From CAWCJL01 sp963795775 (lineage in GTDB: Bacteria > Acidobacteriota > Terriglobia > Terriglobales > Acidobacteriaceae): a DNA stretch of 64,000 bases. Under the pieces are notes generated by a model. That model saw nothing but the letters and a program-made list of their open reading frames with translations, was not told where the DNA came from and ran no database searches. The stretch lies in contig CAWCJL010000003.1 of NCBI GenBank assembly GCA_963795775.1, forward strand, positions 186,001 through 250,000. Reading direction: 5' to 3'. How positions within the stretch are numbered: position 1 is the first letter of the stretch; each line of letters starts with the position of its first letter. Position numbers and translations under genes: made by a program. Of this stretch, positions 1 to 8,900 are shown one piece after another.

Positions 1-266
1 TGCTCGATCGCATGCGAGCTGAATGTGCCATCCCCATGGCCGATCAGCACCTCAAGCCCTGAAGGACTGGTCTTACTACCCGCAACCACATCCAGTTTGC
101 CGTCCCCATTCAGGTCGCCCACGGCGAAACGGCCGAGAGATAGGTTTGGAAAGTCCACCAGTTTTGCGGTGATGAACTGGTTCGTGGGCGTGGTTTGGCT
201 CTGGCACACGGCTCCGAGTGCCAAGAGCACGAACGAGAACAACGGAACACAACGGACACTACGCAT
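1..266 (-). CDS. Exported FG-GAP/VCBS-repeat protein, N-terminal part
   Basis: The frame starts at 266 and runs off the left edge, so only 88 codons are visible. The ATG is preceded by a strong ribosome-binding site (gaggagg, 274-280, 7 nt spacing). The first ~22 residues form a signal peptide with a hydrophobic core (LFSFVLLALGAV) and a likely cleavage site near VCQSQ. After it comes DLNGDGKLDVVAG, the classic calcium-binding signature of an FG-GAP/VCBS repeat, followed by LIGHGDGTFSS, which is typical of the next blade. Proteins of this type are secreted or surface beta-propellers, often with many repeats. The specific role cannot be told from this piece. It is divergent from lpxB. Confidence 0.8.
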   Translation of the reverse strand, partial: MRSVRCVPLFSFVLLALGAVCQSQTTPTNQFITAKLVDFPNLSLGRFAVGDLNGDGKLDVVAGSKTSPSGLEVLIGHGDGTFSSHAIE

Positions 267-517
267 GATAGAACCTCCTCATTCACCGGCCGAAAGTGGG
301 ATCGAACACGGCGCAATCAGTATGGGTAACGCGAATGGATATTGCCTTGTCCGAAACTGCTCTCGCCATCGCGCCGCCATCTCACGCCCCTTCTCTGCGA
401 AAGTCAAGCCGTGCAAGGAAACTCAAAACTTTTTCGATTGTTACCTGTGCGCCAAGTGGAGATCCGCCCGAAGTAGGTCTCTCATCTCTCCTCGGCTACA
501 CCCGTAAAATCGGGAAT

Positions 518-1762
518 ATGCGTTCCCGTGTAGAAATATCGAGCGCCCTTGAGACGGCCCCGGAGCCGTCGGCGCGCGCGCCGCTGGTGTTTCTCTCCGC
601 CGGCGAGGCCTCGGGCGAGCACTATGGCGCGCTCCTGATGGAGGCTCTGCGCCGCCTCGCGCCGGAGGCGACCTTCTTCGGCCTGGGCGGACCGCGCATG
701 GCGGAGCATGGCCTTCGCCGCATTGTGCGCGCCGAAGACGTGGCCCACATGGGCATCACGGAAATCCTGCGCCACGCCCCCTACATCTACCGGCAATACC
801 GCAGGCTGAAGCGTTCTCTCGGGGAGACGCGCCCCGACCTCGCGATCCTGATCGACTTCCCCGACGTAAACCTGCGGCTTGCTCACGAGCTGCACCGCCT
901 CGGCGTCCCGGTCGTCTATTTTGTTTCCCCGCAGCTCTGGGCCTGGAAGAAGCGCCGCATCCGCCGCGTGCAGAAGTACGTCACGCGCATGCTAGTCATC
1001 TTTCCCTTCGAGGAACCCTTCTACCGCGGCCATGGTGTGCCGGTTGACTTTGTCGGCCACCCACTCGCCGACTTGCCGCTCCCCGCCATCTCCCGCGAAC
1101 ACTTCGCCCGCGAGTACGATCTCGATTCTGCGAAAGATTGGGTCGGCTTGCTGCCCGGCAGCCGCATGCGCGAGGTGGAACTGAACCTGCCGGAGATGCT
1201 CCGAGCCGCGGCCGCGCTCGGCCCGGCCTATGAGTATTTGCTACCCGTCGCGCCCACGCTCGACCGCGCCCGCATCGCCGCCCTTCTTGCCACGAGCGGG
1301 GCTCAGCCCCGCGTCCATCTGACCACGGACGCCCGCGCTACGCTCCACCATGCCCGGGCCTCGATAGTCGCCAGCGGCACGGCCACGGTCGAAGCCGCGC
1401 TCATCGGCAATCCCTTCGTGGTGGTCTACCGCCTTTCGCCGCTTTCGCACGCGATCGCCAGGCGCCTGGTCACCGTCCCGCACATTGCCATGGCCAATCT
1501 CATCGCCGGTCGCCGCCTCGTTCCCGAGCTGATCCAGGGTGACTTTACCGCCTCCCGCATCGTCCAAGAACTGGTGCCCTTGCTCAACGACACGCCGCAA
1601 CGCGCCGCCATGCTCGGCGGCCTCGCCGAGGTTCGCTCGCTGCTTCGCCCGGCCCATACGGCCGCAGCGGAGCGCACCGCTATGGACCGCGTCGCCCGCA
1701 TCTCACTGACCCTGATCTCCCCCGACTGCGGCGTGGCTGCGGCGGAACACACGACTCACTGA
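518..1762 (+). CDS. lpxB: Lipid-A-disaccharide synthase LpxB
   Basis: This gene makes lipid A disaccharide-1-phosphate from UDP-2,3-diacylglucosamine and lipid X, the membrane-peripheral GT19 step of outer-membrane lipid A synthesis. The 414-residue product has the family hallmarks: SAGEASGEHYG (residues 27-37), PQLWAWKKRRIRRVQK, the FPFEEPFYRGHGVPVDFVGHPL region, LLPGSR, and the donor-site region VASGTATVEAAL. The frame is open upstream to 296, but the first ~74 residues have no family similarity, so the ATG at 518 was chosen; length then matches the usual ~380-410 residues. The M1-like gene follows 4 bp downstream and may be co-transcribed. It implies a Gram-negative envelope. Confidence 0.93.
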   Translation: MRSRVEISSALETAPEPSARAPLVFLSAGEASGEHYGALLMEALRRLAPEATFFGLGGPRMAEHGLRRIVRAEDVAHMGITEILRHAPYIYRQYRRLKRSLGETRPDLAILIDFPDVNLRLAHELHRLGVPVVYFVSPQLWAWKKRRIRRVQKYVTRMLVIFPFEEPFYRGHGVPVDFVGHPLADLPLPAISREHFAREYDLDSAKDWVGLLPGSRMREVELNLPEMLRAAAALGPAYEYLLPVAPTLDRARIAALLATSGAQPRVHLTTDARATLHHARASIVASGTATVEAALIGNPFVVVYRLSPLSHAIARRLVTVPHIAMANLIAGRRLVPELIQGDFTASRIVQELVPLLNDTPQRAAMLGGLAEVRSLLRPAHTAAAERTAMDRVARISLTLISPDCGVAAAEHTTH

Positions 1763-1766
1763 ATCC

Positions 1767-3777
1767 ATGACGAAAGCCTTCCATATCCGCCTTGCTGCCT
1801 TGCCGCGATACGTCCTCACGCTGTCTCTGGTCCTTGCGGCCCCGCTGAGCCTGCGCGCCCAGACGACGCCCGCCGCCCGGCCCACGATCGACATCACCGG
1901 ATACACCATCGACGCCGAGCTCGACCCGGCTGCGCATACCCTCCAGGCCACCGCCCGGGTCTCCTTTACCGCGCTCGATGCAGTGGACACCGCCAACTTC
2001 GAGCTGCATAGCGCCCTTCGCGTCAGCCGCGTGACCGATGCCCACGGGAAGCCCCTTTCCGCCGAGCGCGCTGCCAACAGCACCCTCCGGGTCACGCCGC
2101 CTGCCCCGCTGGCCAAGGGCGACACCGCCGTTTACACCTTTACCTACCAGGGCACGCTTTCCGGCACCGAGCCAGGCCCGGTGGAAGGTCTCAAGCTGGC
2201 GACGGTGGCGGACCCGATCTCTTACCTGCTCTATCCCGGCGCATGGTTCCCCATGACCGGCTATCTCACCGACCGCTTCACTGCGGATATCACGGTTCGC
2301 GTCCCGAACGGCTATCGCGTGATCGCTAGCGGCCAGGCGGGTGCGCCCCATCCCGCTGGCCCGCGGTCTGCAGCAGTATGACTTCCGCTGGGACACACCC
2401 GGTTTCCCCGGCACCCTCATCGCCGGCAAGTTCAACGAGCCGACAGCCGTCGCCGGTTCGACCAACATCCGCGTCTACACCACGGCGGCCCATCAGGCTT
2501 CGGCCGCGGATTACGCCAAGACTGCGCTCAAGGAGTTCACCTACTTTACCGATACCTTTGGCGCGCCGGATTCGCCGCGGCTCAACGTGGTTGAGCTTCC
2601 GGATGACACTCTGCCCGCTACCTGGGGACCGGAGATCGCTGCCGTCGCCGGTGCGCGTATCGCCGACCGCAACAACTACCGCCTGCTGGCCAACACCATT
2701 GCGCACCAGTGGTGGGGTTCGGAGGTCTCTCCCGCCACCCTCAACGACGCCTGGATCACCAATGGCATGTCCCGCTACGGCGAGCTGATGTACCTGGAAG
2801 ACGTCGCCGGCAAACAGGCGCTCGCGCAGGCCGTGCAGGACGTCTCCGCCGGCGCCCTCGCGTATGACACGATCCCACTCTCCTCGGCGGCGCGCCTCGA
2901 TCCGTTTTCGCCCCAGTTCCAGTCCATGACGCTTGAAAAGGGCGCAATGGTCTTCCACATGCTCCGCTGGGAGATTGGCGACGATGCGTTCAAGCGGATG
3001 CTCCAGTCCGTGCTGACCACTTACAAGGACAAGTCCATCACCTCGAGCGAGCTGGAAAAGGTGGCGCAGGCACAGGGCCCGAACGAAAACCTCACCGCTT
3101 TCTTCGCGCAATGGGTAAACGGGACCGGTGCTCCCCAGTTCACGAATAAGTACACCGTCTACCGCCTGGGGAACAACACCGGCTTCCGCACCATCGGGGA
3201 GATACAGCAGGATCTCGATCTCTTCAGCATGCCGGTCGAACTGCAGATCGACACCGAGGGCAAGACGGAGAACAAGCGTATCGATGTGACCGGCACCAAC
3301 TCGCCATTCACGGTGGATACCTTCGGCATGCCGCGCCGGATCGCGATCGATCCCGACAACTGGCTGCTCAAGAACACGCCGGATCTCCAGGTCCGCGTGT
3401 CTATCCTGCGCGGGCAGCAGCTCGTGGCGCAGGGCGACCTGGTCGGCGCGCTCGGCGAGTACCAGAAGGCCCTGCAGGCCAACCCGGCCAGCTCCCTGGC
3501 CAACTACCGTATCGGCGAAGCCCTGTTTACCCAGCGCAACTACCAGGCCGCGGCGAACGCCTATCGCGATGCCCTGCGCGGCGACGATGACCCGAAGTGG
3601 ACCGAAGTCTGGAGCCACATCCAGCTAGGCAAAATCTTTGACGTCACCGGCCAGCGTGACCGCGCCGTCAACGAGTACCGCCAGGCCGTCCAGACCAACG
3701 ACAACACCCAGGGCGCCGTGAACCAGGCCAGAGCCTACCTGCAGAAACCGTACATGCGCGAGGATACCGGGCAATAG
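1767..3777 (+). pseudogene. M1 peptidase-like protein with C-terminal TPR, frameshifted, zinc site lost
   Basis: Two frames together encode one protein: 1767 to about 2340 (signal peptide, M1 N-terminal beta-domain) and about 2340 to 3777 (gluzincin-like domain and TPRs). Removing one G from GGG at 2339-2341 restores a continuous ~670-residue frame (...ASGQAVRPIPLARGL...). The catalytic region aligns with M1 aminopeptidases around AHQWWG (about 2692-2712). The usual HExxH reads NTIAH and the downstream NEG reads TNG, so the first zinc His, the catalytic Glu and the distal Glu ligand are all gone while the second His and QWWG remain. The C-terminus has at least two TPR units. The frameshift may be a sequence error. 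The intact protein would be a secreted non-catalytic M1 homologue, perhaps a binding or chaperone-like protein. Confidence 0.75.
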
Positions 3778-3955
3778 CGAATCAATTGCCGCTTAAGCTT
3801 CTGTGCGTTGGAAGAGCTTCACTCTGGCCCTCTTTGAATAAGCTCACATTTGCATGGGCGTAGTTTGCTCCTAGGAGACTGATTCCGCCTCTTGCTCCGA
3901 CGCCACAAGCCAACCGGCCCTGCCGACATCGTCCCTGCTACGATCACCCCACCCG

Positions 3956-4576
3956 ATGAAGCTCCACGCGGCGCACCTCCTGCTCACGATCGACCTGCTG
4001 GGTACCTTCGTCTTCGCGCTCGAAGGGGGCTCCGCGGCCGCGATGAATCACCTCGACCTCTTCGGCGTTTTGGTACTCGGCTTCGTCACCGCGGTCGGCG
4101 GCGGCATCATTCGGGACCTCCTCATCGGCGCAGTTCCGCCTGCATCCATTCGAGATTGGCGCTATCCCGCCATCGCGCTTGCCGGGGGCTTTGTTGCGTT
4201 TGTCTTCTTTGAGCAGGTGCAGCGGGTACCCCCGTCGCTGCTCATGTATCTCGATGCAGCTGGACTCAGCCTCTTCGCAATAGCTGGTACTACCAAAGCG
4301 CTCAACTTCAACATGCACCCGCTCGTCGCCGCCCTTCTCGGAACTATCACCGGCACCGGAGGTGGAACGGTCCGAGACGTTTTGCTGGCCCACATTCCCA
4401 TCATTCTTGTTGCGGATATCTACGCCTCGGCTGCCCTGGCTGGTTCGGTCGTTATGCTCATCGCGCTCCGGCTGAAGATGCCGCCTGCGTGGGCAGCCGG
4501 GCTCGGAGGCTCTGTGTGCTTCCTGCTCCGGGTGCTAAGCGTCTGGCGTAACTGGAGTCTGCCGCACATCGCCTGA
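3956..4576 (+). CDS. TRIC-type cation channel family protein (UPF0126, YadS-like)
   Basis: A 206-residue inner-membrane protein with about seven hydrophobic segments and two internally repeated units, each carrying a glycine-rich motif: TAVGGGIIRDLL near residues 42-53 and TGTGGGTVRDVL near 129-140. This duplicated GGG-x(2)-RD pattern is characteristic of the UPF0126/TRIC family, whose prokaryotic members form trimeric monovalent-cation (K+) channels. The start codon gives a hydrophobic first helix immediately (LLLTIDLLGTFVFALEGG). The 3' end overlaps the convergent SnoaL-like gene by 42 bp, so the two transcripts have complementary ends. No operon partner is evident. Confidence 0.85.
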   Translation: MKLHAAHLLLTIDLLGTFVFALEGGSAAAMNHLDLFGVLVLGFVTAVGGGIIRDLLIGAVPPASIRDWRYPAIALAGGFVAFVFFEQVQRVPPSLLMYLDAAGLSLFAIAGTTKALNFNMHPLVAALLGTITGTGGGTVRDVLLAHIPIILVADIYASAALAGSVVMLIALRLKMPPAWAAGLGGSVCFLLRVLSVWRNWSLPHIA

Positions 4577-5089
4577 CCGGTCCCAATCCTCAGCCTGGGT
4601 TGTCGGCTTCTTTTCCACGGACACCTTCCGCGCCGTCTCCGCCCCAAACACCGGCAGTCCATCTTGTTCCAGCAGTCCGATCTGCACCAGCACCGAGGCC
4701 TGGTCCCAGTAGATATGCTCATGCGCCAGCTTGCCGTCGCGGAACCGGATGATGGCCACCAGCGGGATCTCCACCTTCCTGCCCGTTGGCTTTACTCCGG
4801 GCAGCATCCACGGCATCTCCACCGTGTGCGTGAAGGAGAAGATCATCTCGTCTACGAGTTGGTCCTCACCCACAGTTCGTGAAACCGGCGTCAGTCTCGT
4901 GTCCGGCGGCATGCAGGGAATGAAGTCGCGCGCATAGAAACTGCGCAGCGCGGCTTTGCCATTCCCACCTGTTATCACCGGGATGTGGTTTACGTACGCG
5001 TCTTCGACCATGGTGGCCAGCGTGGCTTCCACGTCCCGCGTTACGAATTCGTCCTTGCAGTGTTCTTCCCACAACTCGCTCAGATTCAT
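4535..5089 (-). CDS. SnoaL-like / NTF2-fold protein
   Basis: The 184-residue product matches the SnoaL-like cone-shaped alpha+beta barrel (NTF2 superfamily). Supporting segments are the N-terminal helix with LWEEHCKDEFVTRDVEATLATMVEDAYVNHIP, the FYARDFIP stretch, EMIFSFTHTVEMPWMLPGV, and VAIIRFRDGKLAHEHIYWDQASVLVQIGLL, which is typical of the family's final strands. Related proteins are polyketide cyclases, steroid isomerase-like enzymes or small ligand-binding proteins; the substrate here cannot be predicted. The last ~35 residues are charged and probably disordered. It is convergent with the TRIC channel gene (42 bp overlap) and divergent from the histidine kinase gene. Confidence 0.8.
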   Translation of the reverse strand: MNLSELWEEHCKDEFVTRDVEATLATMVEDAYVNHIPVITGGNGKAALRSFYARDFIPCMPPDTRLTPVSRTVGEDQLVDEMIFSFTHTVEMPWMLPGVKPTGRKVEIPLVAIIRFRDGKLAHEHIYWDQASVLVQIGLLEQDGLPVFGAETARKVSVEKKPTTQAEDWDRSGDVRQTPVTPDA

Positions 5090-5212
5090 GCACGCTCCCT
5101 CCGCCCTCTCGCAGGGCGCTCCATTCTATCCAAAGGCCGGCGCACGCAATCCGCAAGACTCCTCTGCTCTCCAGAGAGATTCAGCGGAAGTGATAAGGTG
5201 GGGAAGGGCTTT

Positions 5213-7267
5213 GTGACGACCGCCGGGCAGAAGTTGGAAACCTTTTCGCATAGCATCCGCCGGATGACAACCGAAGCGGATGCACCCTCCATGATGCGAA
5301 CCATGGTTGACTCTGCATTGCGCCAGGTCTCCGCCTCGGCGGGAGCGTGGGGCGTCTACGAAGACGGGGCGATCCTCTTCGAGGACTACCGCTCGGCGGA
5401 CGGCGTGTGGCACGTCATCCACGAGCGCTTCACGGAAGACCGGGGCGTCCCCGGCTGGATCATGCGCAATCGTGAGGCGTTTGTCGCGAATGATCCGCTG
5501 CACGACGATCGCACCCTCCCCGAACTCATCCACGCGTACGGCATCCGCAATTTCATCAGCATACCGATCCTCAACCGCGAGGGCGGGCTGCTGGGCCTGT
5601 TCGAGTTACACAACAAAGCGAATGGGGCGGACTTCACGCAGGAAGATCTGGTTCTGCTTACCGCACTTTCCTCCACCGCCGCAGTCATCCTGGGGTTCGA
5701 TCAGATGGCGCTGCAGGCAGAGTTCGACCATGCGCAAAGGGAGCAGATCCAGACGGAGCTCAACCGCGAGCGCGAAGGACTGATCGAGCTGTTCCAACAG
5801 GCGCCGGCTTTTATCGCCGTGCTGCGCGGCCCGGATCATGTGTTTGAGCGCATCAATCCGCAGTACCAGAAGCTGATCGGCTTCCGGCACGTGTTGGGCA
5901 AGCCGGTACGAGAAGCCGTTCCCGAGGTCATCGCACAAGGATTTATTGAGGTCCTGGACCGCGTCTACCGCACCGGGATCCCCTTCAGCGCGCACGACCT
6001 GAAGATCACCCTGGCCCGCGTCGAAGGCGCGCCCATGGAGGACCGCTATCTCGATTTCGTGTACCAGCCAATCGGAGAGAGCAACGGCCGCACCTCCGGC
6101 ATTATCGCGCTGGGTATCGACATCACGGAGCGGCGGCTGGCGGAAGTGGCGCTGCAGAAGAGCCGCGAGCACGAACGGCAAAGCTTTGCGGAGTTGGAAG
6201 CCATCTATCGCACGGCGCCCATCGGCCTGGCGCTGTTTGATCCGGTGGAGTTCCGCTACCTCCGGCTGAATGCGCGTCAGGCGGAGATCGTCGGCCTACC
6301 CATTTCGGAGATTCTGGGGAAAGGCGTCACGGAGATCGCCCCCATCCCAGGACTGCAGGAGATGTTCGAGCAGGTGGCGCGCGGCATTCCGGTCAAGGAC
6401 GCGCTGCTCGAAGGAGAGCTGCCCAACCGCCCGGGCGATCATCGCTACTGGACCGTAAACTACGATCCCGTATACGGCGAAAGCGGCAAAGTCGAGGCCA
6501 TTTCCGCGGCATCCCTCGAGATCACTGCACAAAAGCGTGCGGAACTGGCCCTGATCCAAAACGAAAAGCTGGCCGCTGCGGGCCGTCTTGCCGCCAGCAT
6601 CGCGCACGAGATCAACAACCCACTCGAAGCGGTCACCAATCTGCTGTTCCTGATCCAGCGTGCCGATAGCATGGCCGAAGCGAAGCAGTACGCGTCCATT
6701 GCCCAGATTGAGCTGGGGCGTGTTGCCGAGCTCACACAGCGGACGCTGCGCTTCCATCGTCAGTCCACGCGGCCGGCGGCGGTATGCGTCTCGGAGTTGC
6801 TGGACTCCGTGCTCGCCTTCTATCAGGGACGCCTGACCAGCCTTTCCGTCCGGGTCGAGCGCCGTTACCGGGACGTGCCGATCGTCTGCTATGAAAGCGA
6901 ATTGCGCCAGGTCATCAACAATCTCATCGGCAACGCGCTCGATGCGTTGCAGCCCGGCGGGGTTCTTTCGCTGCGGACCAGCGTAGCTACGCATTGGAAG
7001 ACCGGCCGCCGCGGCATTCGCGTCACCGTCGCCGATACCGGACACGGCATGGACAACGACACCCGAAAGCGCATCTTCGAACCGTTTTTCACCACCAAAG
7101 CGGCCACCGGCACCGGCCTCGGTCTCTGGGTCACCTGCGAAATTCTGAAGCGCCACGAAGGTACCATGAAGGTTCGTAGCAGCCAGAAGCCGGGCATGAG
7201 CGGCTCTGCGTTCTCGATCTTTCTGCCCTTCGAACACAAGAACCTCGAAGCACCGCCGGTCGCCTGA
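5213..7267 (+). CDS. GAF-PAS-PAS sensor histidine kinase
   Basis: A soluble, probably cytoplasmic sensor kinase of 684 residues. A GTG at 5213 was chosen because it follows a good ribosome-binding site (ggggaaggg, 5200-5208); the frame extends upstream to 4985 but that part overlaps the SnoaL gene and looks non-coding. Order: GAF domain (about residues 30-165), two PAS domains (about 190-310 and 330-450, each ending in a PAC-like stretch), dimerisation/phosphoacceptor domain with AASIAHEINNPLEAV (His about residue 465), then a HATPase with NNLIGNALDAL (N box), VADTGHGM (G1) and FEPFFTTKAATGTGLGLW (F/G2 boxes). There is no receiver domain and no adjacent response regulator, so it is an orphan. 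The stimulus is unknown. Confidence 0.9.
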   Translation: MTTAGQKLETFSHSIRRMTTEADAPSMMRTMVDSALRQVSASAGAWGVYEDGAILFEDYRSADGVWHVIHERFTEDRGVPGWIMRNREAFVANDPLHDDRTLPELIHAYGIRNFISIPILNREGGLLGLFELHNKANGADFTQEDLVLLTALSSTAAVILGFDQMALQAEFDHAQREQIQTELNREREGLIELFQQAPAFIAVLRGPDHVFERINPQYQKLIGFRHVLGKPVREAVPEVIAQGFIEVLDRVYRTGIPFSAHDLKITLARVEGAPMEDRYLDFVYQPIGESNGRTSGIIALGIDITERRLAEVALQKSREHERQSFAELEAIYRTAPIGLALFDPVEFRYLRLNARQAEIVGLPISEILGKGVTEIAPIPGLQEMFEQVARGIPVKDALLEGELPNRPGDHRYWTVNYDPVYGESGKVEAISAASLEITAQKRAELALIQNEKLAAAGRLAASIAHEINNPLEAVTNLLFLIQRADSMAEAKQYASIAQIELGRVAELTQRTLRFHRQSTRPAAVCVSELLDSVLAFYQGRLTSLSVRVERRYRDVPIVCYESELRQVINNLIGNALDALQPGGVLSLRTSVATHWKTGRRGIRVTVADTGHGMDNDTRKRIFEPFFTTKAATGTGLGLWVTCEILKRHEGTMKVRSSQKPGMSGSAFSIFLPFEHKNLEAPPVA

Positions 7268-7329
7268 GCGCTCTCCGGGCGCGAAGCTTTCCGGAGTCAC
7301 ACGGCTGCATCCAACGGCAGAAGAATCGC

Positions 7330-7872
7330 ATGCCGTCCCTCTATCCATCTCGCTCCTCCGGCCAGTCACCCAGCCCCGTACAGGAAAATATTCGCAGTGT
7401 GGCCGAGCTGCGCCGCAGCTTCGAGAACGAAAAGACACTGGTGGACCGCATTGCCTCCGCCATTGCTACTTTCTCCGGCAGCTTCCTCTTTGTTGCGATT
7501 CATTTTGTGGTGATCACCGCATGGTTCATCGTCAATACCGCCCACATCCACGGCATCAAGCACTTTGACCCCTACCCCTTCATCCTGCTCGCCATGGTCG
7601 TTTCGGTCGAAGGCGTGCTCCTCAGCACCTTTGTCCTGATGAAGCAGAACCTGATGCAGCGCCGCTCCGACCAGCGCGACCAGATCAATCTCCAGATCGA
7701 TCTCCTTTCGGAGAAAGAGGTCACCAAGACGCTTCAACTGCTCCGGGCCATCTGCCAGAAGCTGGAGATCCAGGATCCGGCGCTGGACGCCGAACTGGAA
7801 GACATGAGCCAGAACACCTCCGTGGACCAGCTCGCAGAAACCATTCGCGAACAGCTTCCGCCGGAGATGTGA
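7330..7872 (+). CDS. DUF1003 inner-membrane protein
   Basis: A 180-residue protein with a charged N-terminus, the DUF1003 signature (ENEKTLVDRIASAIATFSGSFLFVAIHFVVITAWFIVN, then FDPYPFILLAMVVSVEGVLLSTFVLMKQN, then RRSDQRDQINLQIDLLSE), two transmembrane helices around residues 52-72 and 84-105, and a C-terminal coiled-coil-prone region (QIDLLSEKEVTKTLQLLRAICQKLEI). Function of the family is not established. It lies 62 bp after the histidine kinase and 23 bp before the DUF2236 gene on the same strand, so co-transcription is possible. Confidence 0.85.
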   Translation: MPSLYPSRSSGQSPSPVQENIRSVAELRRSFENEKTLVDRIASAIATFSGSFLFVAIHFVVITAWFIVNTAHIHGIKHFDPYPFILLAMVVSVEGVLLSTFVLMKQNLMQRRSDQRDQINLQIDLLSEKEVTKTLQLLRAICQKLEIQDPALDAELEDMSQNTSVDQLAETIREQLPPEM

Positions 7873-7895
7873 TTTAGCCCCGCGTCCAACCCATC

Positions 7896-8843
7896 ATGCC
7901 CCATGTCACCGAAGACGCATTCCAATCCCTCCTGACGGCCCTTGCCGAGCGCGTGCTCGATCCCCAAGCCGGCCTTTTCAGCCCAGCCTCCATCACCTGG
8001 AAAATCAATCGCGAATCGGCCCTCTTCCTCGGTGCCGGACGTGCCGCCCTGCTGCAACTCGCGCATCCCTGGGTGGCGGTGGCGCTCCAGCAGCACTCTG
8101 ACCTCATGCGCAACCCGCTGGGCCGCTTCCATGGCACCTTTCGCGTGGTCTTCTCGATGATCTTCGGCACTCGCGCCCAGGCTTTCGCCGCCGCGCGCCA
8201 CCTTTACCGCCTGCACACCCACATCGAAGGCAGCCTCCCGCACTCCATCGCGCGCTTTCCGCGCGGCTCCGAGTACCAGGCGCTCGAAGTCGAGGCGCTC
8301 CGCTGGGTTTTCGCTACGCTGGTCGAAAGCGCCGTGCTCGCTTACCAGCTTGTGCAGCCGCCGCTGACGCTCGAAGAGCGCGAAAGCTACTACCGCGAGA
8401 GCAAGGTCATGGCTGCCCTCTTCGGCATCCCTGAAAGCGGGCTGCCCGCCGACTGGGACGCGTTCGAGGCGTACAACCGGGACATGACCGACTCTGACAC
8501 ACTGGGCGTGAACGACCTTTCGCGTGGCATGGCGCACGGCCTGCTCCGCGGAGCCGGCTCCTGGGTTGTTCCCCCGCGCTGGTACCGCGCCCTTACCGCC
8601 ATGCTTCTCCCCGACCGGCTGCGCCAGGCGTTCCAGTTGACGTATGGCCCGGACGACCAGCGCGCCCTCGAACGGGCCAGCTTCTGGCTGCCAGTGCTGT
8701 ACTGCAACCTGCCTGTCAGTCTGCGCTTCGTAGGCCCGTACCACGAAGCCTGCGCCCGCCTCGCGCGGCGCTCCCCCGGCGTGCTCACCCGCGCCAGCAA
8801 CCGCTTCTGGATCGGGCAGCCGCACCTGATCGAGCCCTCATGA
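7896..8843 (+). CDS. DUF2236 / oxygenase MpaB-like family protein
   Basis: A 315-residue protein with the DUF2236 hallmarks: NRESALFLGAGRAALLQLAHPWVAVALQQHS, FGRFHGTF-like GRFHGTFRVVFSMIFG, and RLHTHIEG. Conserved histidines in these motifs are thought to bind heme; the family includes the fungal oxygenase MpaB and the bacterial latex-clearing protein Lcp superfamily. The C-terminal half (DRLRQAFQLTYGPDDQRALERASFWLPVLY) also fits. No signal peptide is apparent. The substrate is unknown. It belongs to a run of same-strand genes from the histidine kinase to the CYTH protein. Confidence 0.8.
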   Translation: MPHVTEDAFQSLLTALAERVLDPQAGLFSPASITWKINRESALFLGAGRAALLQLAHPWVAVALQQHSDLMRNPLGRFHGTFRVVFSMIFGTRAQAFAAARHLYRLHTHIEGSLPHSIARFPRGSEYQALEVEALRWVFATLVESAVLAYQLVQPPLTLEERESYYRESKVMAALFGIPESGLPADWDAFEAYNRDMTDSDTLGVNDLSRGMAHGLLRGAGSWVVPPRWYRALTAMLLPDRLRQAFQLTYGPDDQRALERASFWLPVLYCNLPVSLRFVGPYHEACARLARRSPGVLTRASNRFWIGQPHLIEPS

Positions 8844-8900
8844 GCGCGCCTGCCTCGGCGATCAGGATCCCCCGATCTGCACAGGCATAATGAACACAGA

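Noticed and set aside
296..517. N-terminal extension of LpxB by 74 residues
   Set aside because: It lacks similarity to LpxB and would overlap the ribosome-binding region of the divergent FG-GAP gene; the ATG at 518 gives the family length.
2326..3618. A 430-codon minus-strand frame opposite the M1-like gene
   Set aside because: Composition and lack of motifs show it as an antisense shadow of the M1/TPR coding sequence.
4985..5212. N-terminal extension of the histidine kinase
   Set aside because: It overlaps the SnoaL gene on the other strand, and a GTG with a good ribosome-binding site exists at 5213.
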